Positions 43,838-53,100 of a stretch of DNA of 64,000 nucleotides are shown here, in pieces (the stretch's first letter is position 1; each line of letters opens with the position of its first letter). The stretch is taken from contig NZ_JAGPXN010000005.1 of NCBI RefSeq assembly GCF_018070575.1, positions 62,001-126,000 of the forward strand, read 5' to 3'. The stretch is from Micromonospora sp. C31 (lineage in GTDB: Bacteria; Actinomycetota; Actinomycetes; Mycobacteriales; Micromonosporaceae). A model generated the notes under the pieces. It saw only the letters and a program-made list of their open reading frames with translations. It did no database searches and was not told the DNA's origin. The translations under genes and the position numbers were made by a program.

Positions 43838-44745
43838 CAGTACTCCACGCTTTCCCGCTTGGTCAGCCGCAGCGTCAACGCCGCGAACGTGAGGGTGAGG
43901 AAGAACAGCGCCACGCCCATGGCCGAGGCGTAGCCGTACTTCGAGTAGACGAAGGCGTTGCGGTAGATCTCCATGGCCAGCACGGTGGTGGCGCCGTCCG
44001 GGCCGCCGCCGTCCACCGAGAGCACCGAGACGATGGCGAACGCGTCGAACGCGGCGATGCCCAGGTAGACCCAGGCGACCTGGAGGGTGTCCCAGAGCAG
44101 CGGCAGGGTGACCCGGAAGAAGAGCGTCACCCGGCTCGCCCCGTCCACCTCGGCGGCCTCGTAGATCTCACCGGGAATGGAGGCCATGCCCGCCGAGAAG
44201 AGCACCACGTAGAAGCCGACCGCCTGCCAGACCAGCACGGCGATGATCGACCAGAGCGCCAGGTTCGGCCGGACCAGGAAGAGCACCGGGTCGAAGCCGA
44301 GCTTCATCAGCACGCCGTTGATCAGGCCGGACTCGTTGGGCCGGTAGACCATCTGGAACAGCACCGCGATGATGGCCACCGCCAGGACCTGGGGGAAGAA
44401 GAACACCACCCGGTAGAACTTCGACCCCCAGACCCCCTGGCGTTGCCCGCCGCTGCTCTTGCCGCCCACGTTGAGCAGGAACGAGAAGAACAGCGCGATG
44501 GCGATGGTGATCAGCGGCAGGGCAAGCAGCAGTACGCCGTGGTGTTGGACCGCCTTCCAGAAGTTGGTGTCGTCGAGCAACCTCCGGAAGTTCTCGAAGC
44601 CCACCCACTGCGGGGCGGAGAGCCCACGCCAGTTGGTCATCGAGATCTGGAACGCCTGCGCGTACGGCGCGATGACGAAGACCACGTACAGCGTGACGGG
44701 CACGAAGAGGAACCCGATCACGAATGGATACTTGCCGTGCCGCAT
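43837..44745 (-). CDS. NgcF-like amino-sugar importer permease, cluster 1
   Basis: A 302-residue MalF-type permease with six helices, starting MRHGKYPFVIGFLFVPVTLY. The loop EIYEAAEVDGASRVTLFFRVTLPLLWDT contacts the shared ATPase. It lies 20 bp after the binding-protein gene and forms the channel with the NgcG-like subunit. Its closest relative in the window is the permease at 50630-51538, whose N terminus is almost identical (MRHGKYP). Confidence 0.88.
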   Translation of the reverse strand: MRHGKYPFVIGFLFVPVTLYVVFVIAPYAQAFQISMTNWRGLSAPQWVGFENFRRLLDDTNFWKAVQHHGVLLLALPLITIAIALFFSFLLNVGGKSSGGQRQGVWGSKFYRVVFFFPQVLAVAIIAVLFQMVYRPNESGLINGVLMKLGFDPVLFLVRPNLALWSIIAVLVWQAVGFYVVLFSAGMASIPGEIYEAAEVDGASRVTLFFRVTLPLLWDTLQVAWVYLGIAAFDAFAIVSVLSVDGGGPDGATTVLAMEIYRNAFVYSKYGYASAMGVALFFLTLTFAALTLRLTKRESVEY

Positions 44746-44765
44746 GACCCCTACGCTCCGATCGA

Positions 44766-46202
44766 TCAGCGCGTGAACTTGGCGATGGAGCTGTCCTTCT
44801 TGATCGCGTCGGCACGCTTCTGGATCCGCTCCACGAAGGCGTCCGCCTTGATCCGGCCGAACATCAGCTCGTTGGTGGCCGTGCGGACCTCCGTGTCGAG
44901 CTCCTTGTACCAGCCGTCGAAGTAGATGTTGAACACGTCCTGGCCGGCGGCCTTGAGCGCGGCCTGCGAGCTGGCCACGCCGGGCGGGAAAGCGAAGCCC
45001 TCCGAGCCGGCGGTGACCACGGTCGGGGCCTTGACCACCTCGGTGAAGCCCTTCGCGCCAGCCACCGAGAGCATCTGGCGCATGTACTCCAGGCCGCCCT
45101 TGGGGTTCTTGCTCTTGGCCGAGACGAAGTAGCCCTCACCGGCGGTCGCCCGCAGCGCCGTCGCCGGCAGCTTGTCCGAGGCGGACAGGCTCGGCACCGG
45201 CATCAGCTGGTACTCGAAGCCGGACGGCGTGTCCTTCTTCTGCTCGCCCTCCAGCCAGTCGCCACTGGGGTAGAACGCCAGCTTGTACTGGTTCTGCCGC
45301 AGCTGCACGTCGGTGTGCTTGAGCCCCTCGAAGCTCTTGTCGACGTACTTGGCGCCGATCTCGGCCCACGCCTCGGCGGCCTGCTTGACGGCGTCCTGCT
45401 GCCAGGCGCCGTCCTCCAGGTTGTCGATGTTCTTCAGTACGTCCGTGCCGCCGATCTTCGCCGCGTGGGTGAGGATCACGTTCCACTGGTAGTACGCCGC
45501 GTTCGCCCCGGCGTAGCCGTACGGGGTGATGCCCTTGGCCTTGATCTTGTCGAGCAGGGCGGTGAACTCCGACCAGTCCTTCGCCGGCGCCCAGCCGTTG
45601 TCCTTGAACAGCTTGCCCGAGTACCAGATGCCGAAGACGGTGGAGACGTAGTACAGGACGTACGGCTTGCCGTTGAAGGAGCCGACGTCGACGGTGCCCG
45701 GCACCACGGTGTCGCGGACCTTCTTGTTGGGGTCGTCGACCGACGGGGCGTCCCAGAGCTCGGTGAGGTCCGCGAGCTGGCCGTCGGCCACCAGGGAGCC
45801 GAAATCGATCAGCTTCTCGCCCGAGTTGTTCACGAACTCCGGCGGGTTGCCCGCGGCGAACCGGGGCTGGAGCACCGTGGACACGGCCTGGGTCGACTGG
45901 TGCTTGACCTCGGCCTTCGGGAACGCCTTCTTGTACAGCGGCTGGTGCACGTCGGTGGCGTACTTCTCGCCGTAGCCACCGTTGAAGATGACCACCTCGA
46001 TGGGGGCGTCCTCGGCGACGCCGAGCGGGTTGGTGGCGCTCTTGGTGCCGTCGGCGACCTGCTCGTTCTTCTCGTCGCCGCCGCTGGTCGCGCAGGCGCT
46101 CAGCAGGCCGGCGGCGGGGGTGGCGAGCAGGCCCACCGCGGCAGCCCGACGCAGCACGGTCCGGCGGCTCAGGTCGGCCGGGTTGTCGGGGGTAATCGAC
46201 AT
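44766..46202 (-). CDS. NgcE-like solute-binding lipoprotein, cluster 1
   Basis: A 478-residue binding lipoprotein. The signal peptide has a twin-arginine SRRTVLRR and lipobox LLSAC (C37). The body follows NgcE of Streptomyces: NPLGVAEDAPIEVVIFNGGYGEKYA near the mature start, VLQPRFAAGNPPEFVNNSG, and the tail DSSIAKFTR. The ligand region differs from cluster 2: the WCQGKAAF stretch found there is QNQYKLAF here, so the preferred sugar may differ. AAGGAG precedes the ATG. It lies 26 bp after the SIS gene, so transporter and sugar-phosphate genes share an operon. Confidence 0.88.
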   Translation of the reverse strand: MSITPDNPADLSRRTVLRRAAAVGLLATPAAGLLSACATSGGDEKNEQVADGTKSATNPLGVAEDAPIEVVIFNGGYGEKYATDVHQPLYKKAFPKAEVKHQSTQAVSTVLQPRFAAGNPPEFVNNSGEKLIDFGSLVADGQLADLTELWDAPSVDDPNKKVRDTVVPGTVDVGSFNGKPYVLYYVSTVFGIWYSGKLFKDNGWAPAKDWSEFTALLDKIKAKGITPYGYAGANAAYYQWNVILTHAAKIGGTDVLKNIDNLEDGAWQQDAVKQAAEAWAEIGAKYVDKSFEGLKHTDVQLRQNQYKLAFYPSGDWLEGEQKKDTPSGFEYQLMPVPSLSASDKLPATALRATAGEGYFVSAKSKNPKGGLEYMRQMLSVAGAKGFTEVVKAPTVVTAGSEGFAFPPGVASSQAALKAAGQDVFNIYFDGWYKELDTEVRTATNELMFGRIKADAFVERIQKRADAIKKDSSIAKFTR

Positions 46203-46228
46203 CGTCGTCTCTCCTTGTGGTGTTCGGG

Positions 46229-46978
46229 TCAGGCGGTGCGCCGGAGGCGTCCGGCGTACCGCGACTCGAGGGCGTGGTTGTGCTCGTCCCCGCCGGGGAC
46301 GTTGGCGGAGAGGTAGATAGGGGGTACCTCCCCGACCTGGTGGAACCGTCGTACGACCTCGGCGGTCAGCAGCTGCGCCAGCAGCGCCGCGGTGACCGAG
46401 GAGACCGCACAGACCGCGCCGCCGCCCTCGAGCGGCAGCAGTGCGTCGCCGTACGGCGCGCCGTTGTCCAGCACGACGTCGGCGAGGTCGGCGAGGCGCC
46501 GGCCGGACGGGTGCCGTGGGGCGACCCGTGCGGTGTGCGCGACCGAGGTGACCGCGATCAGCGGGTGGCCGCGTCCGGTGACCAGCGTCGCCAGCTCGAC
46601 CACCGAGCCGTTGATGCCGGACTGGGACGCCACCACGAACACGTCGCGCGGGTGCGGGGCAGCCAGCGCGTAGAGCTGATGGGCGACGGCGGGGTCGCGT
46701 TCCAGCTTCGGGTCGGCGAGCACGTCGCGCGGGGCGTCGCCGTGCAGCACCAGGTCGTGCAGGGAGAGCCGGTTGGTGGGCACCAGCCCGCCGGCGCGGG
46801 CGACCAGCTCGGCGGCGAACGCCTCGGAGTGCCCGGCGCCGAACGCCTGGAGCACCCCGCCGGTCCGCAGGCTGGTGGCGATCAGGTCGGCGGCGGCGCC
46901 GATCCCGTCGGCGCTGTCGTCGACGAGCCGGTCGAGCACCGGGCGGACGGCGTCGGCGTACCCCTGGGCGCTGATCAT
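46229..46978 (-). CDS. SIS-domain protein of the UPF0309 type
   Basis: A 249-residue sugar-isomerase-domain protein. The phosphosugar-binding part reads VLQAFGAGHSEAFAAELVARAGGLVP and VFVVASQSGINGSVVELA. The family (UPF0309) has no proven reaction; isomerisation or hydrolysis of an amino-sugar phosphate would fit the neighbours. Its ATG overlaps the stop of the RpiR gene by four bases. It is probably an enzyme of the same pathway as the divergent N-acetylglucosamine kinase. Confidence 0.88.
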   Translation of the reverse strand: MISAQGYADAVRPVLDRLVDDSADGIGAAADLIATSLRTGGVLQAFGAGHSEAFAAELVARAGGLVPTNRLSLHDLVLHGDAPRDVLADPKLERDPAVAHQLYALAAPHPRDVFVVASQSGINGSVVELATLVTGRGHPLIAVTSVAHTARVAPRHPSGRRLADLADVVLDNGAPYGDALLPLEGGGAVCAVSSVTAALLAQLLTAEVVRRFHQVGEVPPIYLSANVPGGDEHNHALESRYAGRLRRTA

Positions 46979-47937
46979 GCGGTGGTCCCCTTCGCGGCCT
47001 TGTGCCCGTCGACGGCCTGGGCGGTACGCCGGAAGGCCGCGTGGGCGCGGTCGTGGGTGCGCTGGGCGACGGCGATGTAGAGCAGGTCGAGCACGACCAG
47101 CTGCGGATGCCGGGCGGAGAGCGCGTCGGGGCGGAAGGTGGTGGCCTGGCTGGCGGTGAGCAGCACGATGTCGGCCAGCTCGGCCAGCGGCGAACGGGGG
47201 AACCCGGTCAGCGCCACGGTGGTCGCGCCCCGGCTGCCGGCCTCGGCGAGCATCTCGATGGTCTCCCGGGTCTGGCCGGTGTGCGAGATGCCGAGCGCCA
47301 CGTCGCCCTGGCGCAGCAGGGCGGCGCTGGCGAGGCCCTCGTGCACGTCGTTCCAGGCCCAGGCCGCCACCCCGATGCGGTGCAGGCTGAACTGCATCTC
47401 CTCGCCGACCAGGGCGCTGCCGCTGGCGCCGAAGATGTTCACCCGGGACGCCCGGGCGATGGCGACGGCGGCCCGTTCCACCTCGGCGAGGTCGAGCAGC
47501 GCGGCGGTGTCGTGCATGGCGCGGGTGTCGGCGGCCATGATCTGGTCGAGCACCCGGGAGAGGGGGTCGCTCGGCTGGATCTCGCGTCCGATGTCGACGG
47601 TCCACCCCGCCGAGCGGGCCCGGCCGGTCTCGGCGGCGATGCCCAGCCGCAGGTCGGCGTAGCCCTCGAAGCCCATCGCCCGGCAGAATCGGGTGATCGT
47701 CGCCGGAGAGGTGCCGCTGCGCTCGGCCAGCTCCACGATCGTCGCCCGGGTGGCGGCCTCCGGGTCGCTGAGCACGTGCTCGGCGACGCGGCGCAGTGCC
47801 CCCGTCAGCTCGCCCGCGCCGGCCCGGACCCGGGCCAGCACGCCGTCCGAGCCGACCCCGGGCGCCCCCCGCCGGTCGACCGCGCCGGCGTCGACCACCG
47901 CGGTCCCCGCGGAGGTGTCCACCTCGTGATCAACCAT
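46975..47937 (-). CDS. MurR/RpiR-family transcriptional regulator
   Basis: A 320-residue regulator. The N-terminal helix-turn-helix (about 38-95) contains AERSGTSPATITRFCRAMGFEGYADLRL; a SIS domain (about 130-270), with VNIFGASGSALVGEEMQ, senses a phosphosugar. Proteins of this type control amino-sugar or MurNAc use. As first gene of the operon rpiR-sis-ngcEFG it probably controls itself and the divergent kinase. AAAGG precedes the ATG. Confidence 0.92.
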   Translation of the reverse strand: MVDHEVDTSAGTAVVDAGAVDRRGAPGVGSDGVLARVRAGAGELTGALRRVAEHVLSDPEAATRATIVELAERSGTSPATITRFCRAMGFEGYADLRLGIAAETGRARSAGWTVDIGREIQPSDPLSRVLDQIMAADTRAMHDTAALLDLAEVERAAVAIARASRVNIFGASGSALVGEEMQFSLHRIGVAAWAWNDVHEGLASAALLRQGDVALGISHTGQTRETIEMLAEAGSRGATTVALTGFPRSPLAELADIVLLTASQATTFRPDALSARHPQLVVLDLLYIAVAQRTHDRAHAAFRRTAQAVDGHKAAKGTTA

Positions 47938-48128
47938 GGGGCACCTTTCGGAAAAGAGTGTTAACTGTTAGTGGTAAAAGTTCTTACTGAAAGCCCCTCC
48001 GTGTCAAGAGCGTGGGCGAAGTTTTCAAACTGTTACCTGGCGCACACGGTCGGAAGCCGGCCCGCCCCTTGCCGGCCGCCGCCGACCCGACCAGCATGGA
48101 CGCGGCGTCGATCGAAAGGTGGGTGCGG
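47938..48128. promoter_or_regulatory. Divergent control region of the amino-sugar operon
   Basis: A 191-bp AT-richer region between the RpiR and kinase genes. On the minus strand a perfect TTGACA (48007-48002) lies 17 bp from AGAACT (47984-47979). The near-palindrome GTAAAAGTTCTTAC (47974-47987) covers that -10 site and is the best operator candidate. AACTGTTA occurs twice as a direct repeat (47963-47970 and 48028-48035). Confidence 0.55.
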
Positions 48129-49115
48129 ATGTCCGGCAGCGTCGTGGTCGGTCTCGACGTCGGGGGTACGTCCACGCGGGCGACCGCCCTGGCCCTGGAC
48201 GGGCGGCGGCTCGGCAGCGGCCGGGCGGGCGGCGGAAACCCCACCAGCCACGGTGCCGAGCGGGCCGCCGGTGAGTTGCTCGCCGCCCTGCGGGAGGCAC
48301 TCGCCGACGTCGATCCCGCCCGGGTGCGGGGCGGCACGATCGGGCTGGCCGGGGCGGGCCGGCTGCTCGCCGACCCGGCTGGCCGGGGCGCCTTCGACCG
48401 GGCCTGGCACGACGCCGGCCTGCGCTGCCCGTACGCGGTGCACGGCGACGCGCTGGTCGCCTACGCCTCGGGCACCGCGAGCCCCGACGGGACGGTGCTC
48501 ATCGCCGGCACCGGGGCGATCGCCGCCGGCGTCCGCGAGCTACGGCTGGACCGGGTCGCCGACGGCCACGGCTGGCTGCTCGGTGACGTGGGCTCGGGCT
48601 TCTGGCTGGGCCGGGAGGCGGTCCGGCGGCTGCTGGCCGACCTCGACCGGGGGCACGCGCCGGGCCGGCTGGCCGCCACGGTGCTCGCGGAACTGCTCGG
48701 CTGCGCCGACGTGGCGGTCCGCCCCCGCGACACCGTCGACGCCCTGGTCCAGGCGGTGACCCGGCGGCCCCCCGTGGAACTCGCCCGGCTCGCGCCCCTC
48801 GTGGTCGCCGCCGCCGTCGACGGGGAGCCGGTCGCCGGCGCGCTGATCGACGAGGCCGCGGCGCACCTGGCGGAGATCGCCGCCCGGATCCGTCCGGCCG
48901 GCGACGCCTCCCCGATCGTGCTCGGCGGCGGCCTGCTGACCGGCGACACGCCGCTCGCCACGGCGGTGCGGGCCCAGGTCGGCCGGCAGTGGCCGGACGC
49001 GCCGCTGCACTCGGCCGGCGACGGCGCCGCCGCGGCGGCCTGGCTCGCCGCCCGGGACCTGCCCGAGGTGACCGACCCGAAGTCCCTGCACGCCCTGCTG
49101 GTCCCGGCAGCCTGA
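48129..49115 (+). CDS. N-acetylglucosamine kinase (BadF/BcrA-type ATPase family)
   Basis: A 328-residue sugar kinase. The ATP motifs are VVGLDVGGTSTRATAL at the N terminus and VLIAGTGAIAAG, with a glycine-rich GGGLLTGDTP toward the end. It matches the eukaryotic-like N-acetylglucosamine kinases that act with Ngc importers: imported GlcNAc is phosphorylated at C6. The ATG at 48129 follows AAAGGTGGG; the frame is open 117 bases further upstream without family resemblance. It is divergent from and probably co-regulated with the RpiR operon. Confidence 0.88.
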   Translation: MSGSVVVGLDVGGTSTRATALALDGRRLGSGRAGGGNPTSHGAERAAGELLAALREALADVDPARVRGGTIGLAGAGRLLADPAGRGAFDRAWHDAGLRCPYAVHGDALVAYASGTASPDGTVLIAGTGAIAAGVRELRLDRVADGHGWLLGDVGSGFWLGREAVRRLLADLDRGHAPGRLAATVLAELLGCADVAVRPRDTVDALVQAVTRRPPVELARLAPLVVAAAVDGEPVAGALIDEAAAHLAEIAARIRPAGDASPIVLGGGLLTGDTPLATAVRAQVGRQWPDAPLHSAGDGAAAAAWLAARDLPEVTDPKSLHALLVPAA

Positions 49116-49727
49116 CCGGCACCAGCCCGACCAACCCCAGCCTGACCGGCCGCAACCTCCTGCCGCACGCGCTCGCGCCGCCCCGGCATGCCTGCGTTGC
49201 CCGCGCCGCCAGCCTCCACGGCGTCACGCGGAACGCCACCAGCGCGGGCGTGACCCACCAGCCTCGGCACGGGCCGCGTCGTTGGCGTGGTCGCAGACGT
49301 ACCTCGAGGTGACGGCCGGTCGGGCAAGGAGCGTTCGGCCGCTGTCGAGCTGCCCCGTCCGTGAGACCACCGTCAGGACGAACAGCATGCGCAGGGAAAT
49401 CCGCATTGCCTGCCGGCAAATCGGGGAAGACCCGTCCGCGCCACGCAGGGTGAGGAAGGGAACACCCGACAGGATACGAGGGCGGGCGCCCGAAACGAGT
49501 TCCAGGGGCAGGGGGCCGGGGCCGGCGCACGGGCGGAGGCCCGGTCTGGCGGCGTTGGTCCCATGTGCGGGGCAGCTCGACAGCGTCCGACGTACACCGA
49601 TGGCACCCGCCGCTTCCCCGGGCCGGGCAGGTTCAGCCGGGCCCGGGGCGCGGTGATCTCGATCGGTCTTACCGGGATGACCAGAAACGGCCAGCCGGTG
49701 AGTTGACACGAGCCACTCGGAGCAGGG
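49116..49727. other. 612-bp gap without a recognised gene
   Basis: This is the space between the convergent ends of the kinase gene and the second ngcG. It includes a short direct repeat (CAGCCTGACCGGC, near 49109 and 49139) and a moderately AT-richer part near 49375-49440. Open frames on both strands lack start signals and family resemblance. Nothing else is supported. Confidence 0.4.
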
Positions 49728-50633
49728 TCACTTGAGCTGGCCGGCGGTCAGGCCGGACTGGACCTGACGCTGGAAGAGGATGTAGACCAGCAGCACCGGG
49801 ACCACCGCGATGGTGAGGCCGGCGAAGAGCTGCGCGTAGTCTCCGGCGTAGCCCTGGTTGACCGAGAGCGCGGCGAGCCCCTGGGCGAGCACCCACTTGG
49901 ACTCGTCGCCCTGCATGAGCACCTGGGGCAGCAGGAACTGGTTCCAGTGGCTGAGGAAGTTGAAGATCGCGACGCTGATCAGTCCCGGCCGCGCCATCGG
50001 CAGCATCACCTGGAAGAAGAGCCGGAAGTGGCCGCAGCCGTCCACCAGGGCCGCCTCCGCGACGGCCGTTGGCAGGGTGCGGAAGAAGGCGGTCAGGAAG
50101 AACACCGTGAACGGCAGCGAATAGGCCGCGTAGACCAGGATCAGCCCGGTCCAGGTGCCGAACAGGCCGGCGTTGCGCACCACGAAGAACAGCGGCACCA
50201 GGGCGAGGAAGACGGGGAACATCAGCCCGCCGACGAACAGGTAGTAGACGACCTGTTTGCCGCGAAACTCGTAGCGGGCGAAGACGTACGCGGCGGTGGC
50301 GCCCATCAGCATGGTCAGGGTGACCGAGCCGGCGACCACCACCAGGCTGTTGAGAAAGTACTGGCCGATGTGCGCCCCGCTCCAGGCGCGGGCCCAGTTG
50401 TCGAAGCGCAGCGCGCCGGGCAGTGCCCACGGGTCGGCCAGGATCTCCGCGTTGCTCTTGAACGAGCTGATGAACATCCAGAGCAGCGGCAGTACGGTCA
50501 GCGCGCCCCAGAACAGCAGGAAGCCGTGCGACAGCACGTTGGCGACGCCGAGCTCGCGGCGTACCGGGCGGTCGGCGGGGCCGGCGGGCTCGGCGGGCAG
50601 CGCCAGCGGGGCGGGCTTGTCCAGAGTCGTCAC
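49728..50633 (-). CDS. ngcG: Amino-sugar importer permease NgcG, cluster 2
   Basis: A 301-residue MalG-type permease with six helices; the ATPase-contact loop reads AEAALVDGCGHFRLFFQVMLPMARPG. It is clearly paralogous to the permease at 42914-43837 over its full length (for example FLALVPLFFVV and SLPFTVFFL are shared). The GTG overlaps the ngcF stop by four bases (GTGA), so translation is coupled. Confidence 0.88.
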   Translation of the reverse strand: MTTLDKPAPLALPAEPAGPADRPVRRELGVANVLSHGFLLFWGALTVLPLLWMFISSFKSNAEILADPWALPGALRFDNWARAWSGAHIGQYFLNSLVVVAGSVTLTMLMGATAAYVFARYEFRGKQVVYYLFVGGLMFPVFLALVPLFFVVRNAGLFGTWTGLILVYAAYSLPFTVFFLTAFFRTLPTAVAEAALVDGCGHFRLFFQVMLPMARPGLISVAIFNFLSHWNQFLLPQVLMQGDESKWVLAQGLAALSVNQGYAGDYAQLFAGLTIAVVPVLLVYILFQRQVQSGLTAGQLK

Positions 50634-51538
50634 GAGTACTCGATCCTGTCTCGCTTGCTGGCCCGCAGCGCCAACACCGCCACCGTGAGGGTCAGGAAGA
50701 ACATCACCACGCCGATCGCGGAGGCGTAGCCGAACTTCGTCTCGCTGCCGAACGCCGTGTCGTACATCCGCACGCCGATGACGTCGGTGGAGAAGTTCGG
50801 CCCGCCGTTGGTCATCAACTGCACGAGGATGAACCCGTCCAGCGCGAAGATGGCCAGATAGACCCAGGCGACCTGGACGGTGTCCCAGAGCAGCGGGATG
50901 GTCACCTTCCACAGCGTGGCCAGCCGGGACGCGCCGTCGAGCATGACCGCCTCGTAGATCTCCTTCGGGATGGCCGACATGGCCGCGCCGAAGAGCACCA
51001 CGTAGAAGCCGACGTTGCTCCAGATCATCACGGCCAGTACGCACCAGAAGGCGGTCCGCGGATCGCCGAGCCAGGTGGGCGCGGCGAGACCGACGCTGTT
51101 CAGGGCGCTGGTGAGCAGGCCCTTGTTCGGGTGGTAGACCTCCTTCCACAGCAGCGCGATGATGACGACGGAGAGGACCTGCGGGAAGAAGTAGACCGTG
51201 CGGTAGAACGACGAGCCGCGTACCCCGCTGACCCCCGCCCGTCCCTTGCGTCCACCCATGTTGAGCATGGCGGCGAAGAAGAGGCCGAGCAGGATCGTCA
51301 GCACCGGAACCAGCGCCAGCAGGATCGCGTTGTTCTTCAACGCGTTCCAGACGTAGTCGTCGTTCCACAGTGTCTTGAAGTTCGCCAGCCCGACGGAGTT
51401 GGCGTCGGGCGAGTAGCCGAGCCAGTCGGTGGTGGAGATCTGGAAGGCCTGCAGGTACGGCGACACGACGAAGATGACGTAGAGCAGCACCGGCGGCACC
51501 AGGAAGGTGACGATCAGCGGGTACTTGCCATGTCTCAC
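50630..51538 (-). CDS. ngcF: Amino-sugar importer permease NgcF, cluster 2
   Basis: A 302-residue MalF-type permease starting MRHGKYPLIVTFLVPPVLLY, with the loop EIYEAVMLDGASRLATLWKVTIPLLWDT. It starts with GTG and lies 69 bp after the binding-protein gene. It is paralogous to the permease at 43837-44745. Together with NgcG it forms the membrane channel; no ATPase gene is linked. Confidence 0.88.
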   Translation of the reverse strand: MRHGKYPLIVTFLVPPVLLYVIFVVSPYLQAFQISTTDWLGYSPDANSVGLANFKTLWNDDYVWNALKNNAILLALVPVLTILLGLFFAAMLNMGGRKGRAGVSGVRGSSFYRTVYFFPQVLSVVIIALLWKEVYHPNKGLLTSALNSVGLAAPTWLGDPRTAFWCVLAVMIWSNVGFYVVLFGAAMSAIPKEIYEAVMLDGASRLATLWKVTIPLLWDTVQVAWVYLAIFALDGFILVQLMTNGGPNFSTDVIGVRMYDTAFGSETKFGYASAIGVVMFFLTLTVAVLALRASKRDRIEYS

Positions 51539-51607
51539 GATGAGGTCCTACCTCTTCAGCGTCGGCCCGGTGGGAGCGGAGCACCCCGCCCCCCACCGGC
51601 CGGGATC

Positions 51608-53023
51608 TCAGACGGCCCGCTTGTACTTCTTGATCGAGCTGTCCTGGGCGATCGAGTCCGCGCCCTTCTGGCACTGGTCGAGGAACTCCGCCGGGCCGAT
51701 CCGCCCGCTGAAGAACTCGCCGCACGCGGCGTCGACCAGGTTGCGCTCCAGCTTGCGGTAGTAGTTGTTGTAGACCCAGTTGAAGCCGTTGGCGCCGGAC
51801 GCGTCCAGCGCCTTCACCACGGTGTTCAGCCCGTACGGCAGCTCGACGCCCTCGCTGGCGCCGGCCACCACGGTCAGGCTGGACACCTTCCTGGTGAAGT
51901 CCTGCGCGCCCTTCTTGGAGAGCATGACCCGGAAGAACTCCAGGCCACCGGCGAGGTTCTTGGCCTTCGCCGGGATCATGAACGGCTCGCCGGCGGTGCC
52001 CCGGACGGCCTCGAACGGCAGCTTGTCGCCGCTGCCCAGGCTCGGGGTCGGCTGGACGGTCATGTTGAACCCGGCCGGGGTGACGTCCTTCTGCTCGCTC
52101 TCCAGCCAGGAACCGCAGGAGATGAAGGCCGCCTTGCCCTGGCACCACGCGGTCTGCGACTGCTTGTGGTCGAGGCCGGGCGAACCCTCGAGGATGTACT
52201 TGTCCTTGACGATCTGGTGCCAGGCGTCGGCGGCGGCCTTCATCCCGTCGGACTTCCAGGCGTTGGGCTCCAGGTTGTCGATCGCCGTGGCGACCGTGGG
52301 GCCGCCGAACTTGATCGCGGTCGAGATCAGCGGCCAGCTCATGTAGCGGGGGTGCGCGCCCGCGTACGTCCAGGGGGCGATGCCGGCGGCCTTGATCTGC
52401 TTGCACAGCGCGATGTGCTCGTCCCAGGTCTTGGCGTACTCCCACTTGCGCTCGGTGAAGAGCTTGGTGGAGTGCCAGATGCCGTAGACGGTGTAGGTGT
52501 AGTTCATCACCAGGAACTTGCCGTCGTACGAACCGACCTCGACGGCGCCCGGCAGGAGCGTGTCCTTGACCGTCTTGCCCGGGATGTCGAGGCTCGGGGC
52601 GGCGAGCAGCTCGCCCAGGTCGGCGATGGCGTTCTGCGACACCAGGCCGTTGAAGTCGATCTGGCCGGCGCCGGAGTTGTTGACCACGTCCGGCGGGGTG
52701 CCGTCGACGAAGCGCGGCTGGAGGGTCTTGCTGATCTCCTGCGTCGCCGAGTGGTTGATCTTCGCCTTCGGGTACTTCTCGGTGTACATGGCCTCGTGGG
52801 CCTTCGCGTACTCCTCGCCGAAGCCGCCGTTGAAGATCACCACCTCGAGGGGCGCGTCCTCCTTGACACCGAGCGGGTTCTGCTCGCTCTTGGTGCCCTT
52901 GTGGGTGCCGGCGTCGCCCTTGTCGTCGCCACCGCCCGTGGCGCAGCCGGTCAGCAGGGCGGCGGCGGGGGTGGCCAGGAGGCCTGCGGCGGCGGTGCGC
53001 CGAAGGATGTCACGCCTGTTCAT
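51608..53023 (-). CDS. ngcE: N-acetylglucosamine/diacetylchitobiose-binding lipoprotein NgcE, cluster 2
   Basis: A 471-residue binding lipoprotein with a twin-arginine start (NRRDILRR) and lipobox LLTGC (C27). It resembles Streptomyces NgcE along its whole length, including NPLGVKEDAPLEVVIFNGGFG, ISKTLQPRFVDGTPPDVVNNSG, WCQGKAAFISCGSWLESEQ and the tail DSSIKKYKR. It is closer to classical NgcE than the cluster 1 protein, so GlcNAc or chitobiose is the likely ligand. The ATG at 53023 follows GAGGAGAG. A promoter with a well-placed inverted repeat lies about 100 bp upstream. Confidence 0.92.
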   Translation of the reverse strand: MNRRDILRRTAAAGLLATPAAALLTGCATGGGDDKGDAGTHKGTKSEQNPLGVKEDAPLEVVIFNGGFGEEYAKAHEAMYTEKYPKAKINHSATQEISKTLQPRFVDGTPPDVVNNSGAGQIDFNGLVSQNAIADLGELLAAPSLDIPGKTVKDTLLPGAVEVGSYDGKFLVMNYTYTVYGIWHSTKLFTERKWEYAKTWDEHIALCKQIKAAGIAPWTYAGAHPRYMSWPLISTAIKFGGPTVATAIDNLEPNAWKSDGMKAAADAWHQIVKDKYILEGSPGLDHKQSQTAWCQGKAAFISCGSWLESEQKDVTPAGFNMTVQPTPSLGSGDKLPFEAVRGTAGEPFMIPAKAKNLAGGLEFFRVMLSKKGAQDFTRKVSSLTVVAGASEGVELPYGLNTVVKALDASGANGFNWVYNNYYRKLERNLVDAACGEFFSGRIGPAEFLDQCQKGADSIAQDSSIKKYKRAV

Positions 53024-53100
53024 GGTCTCTCCTCGGATCGGTCCGGGCGGTCGCGGGGATGGGGGACGGCGACCGCCGCACGAGGCGCAGGGGGAATTTG

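Noticed and set aside
49224..49709. 161-codon minus-strand frame in the gap after the sugar kinase
   Set aside because: No ribosome site, Arg/Pro-rich low-complexity composition, and no recognisable motif.
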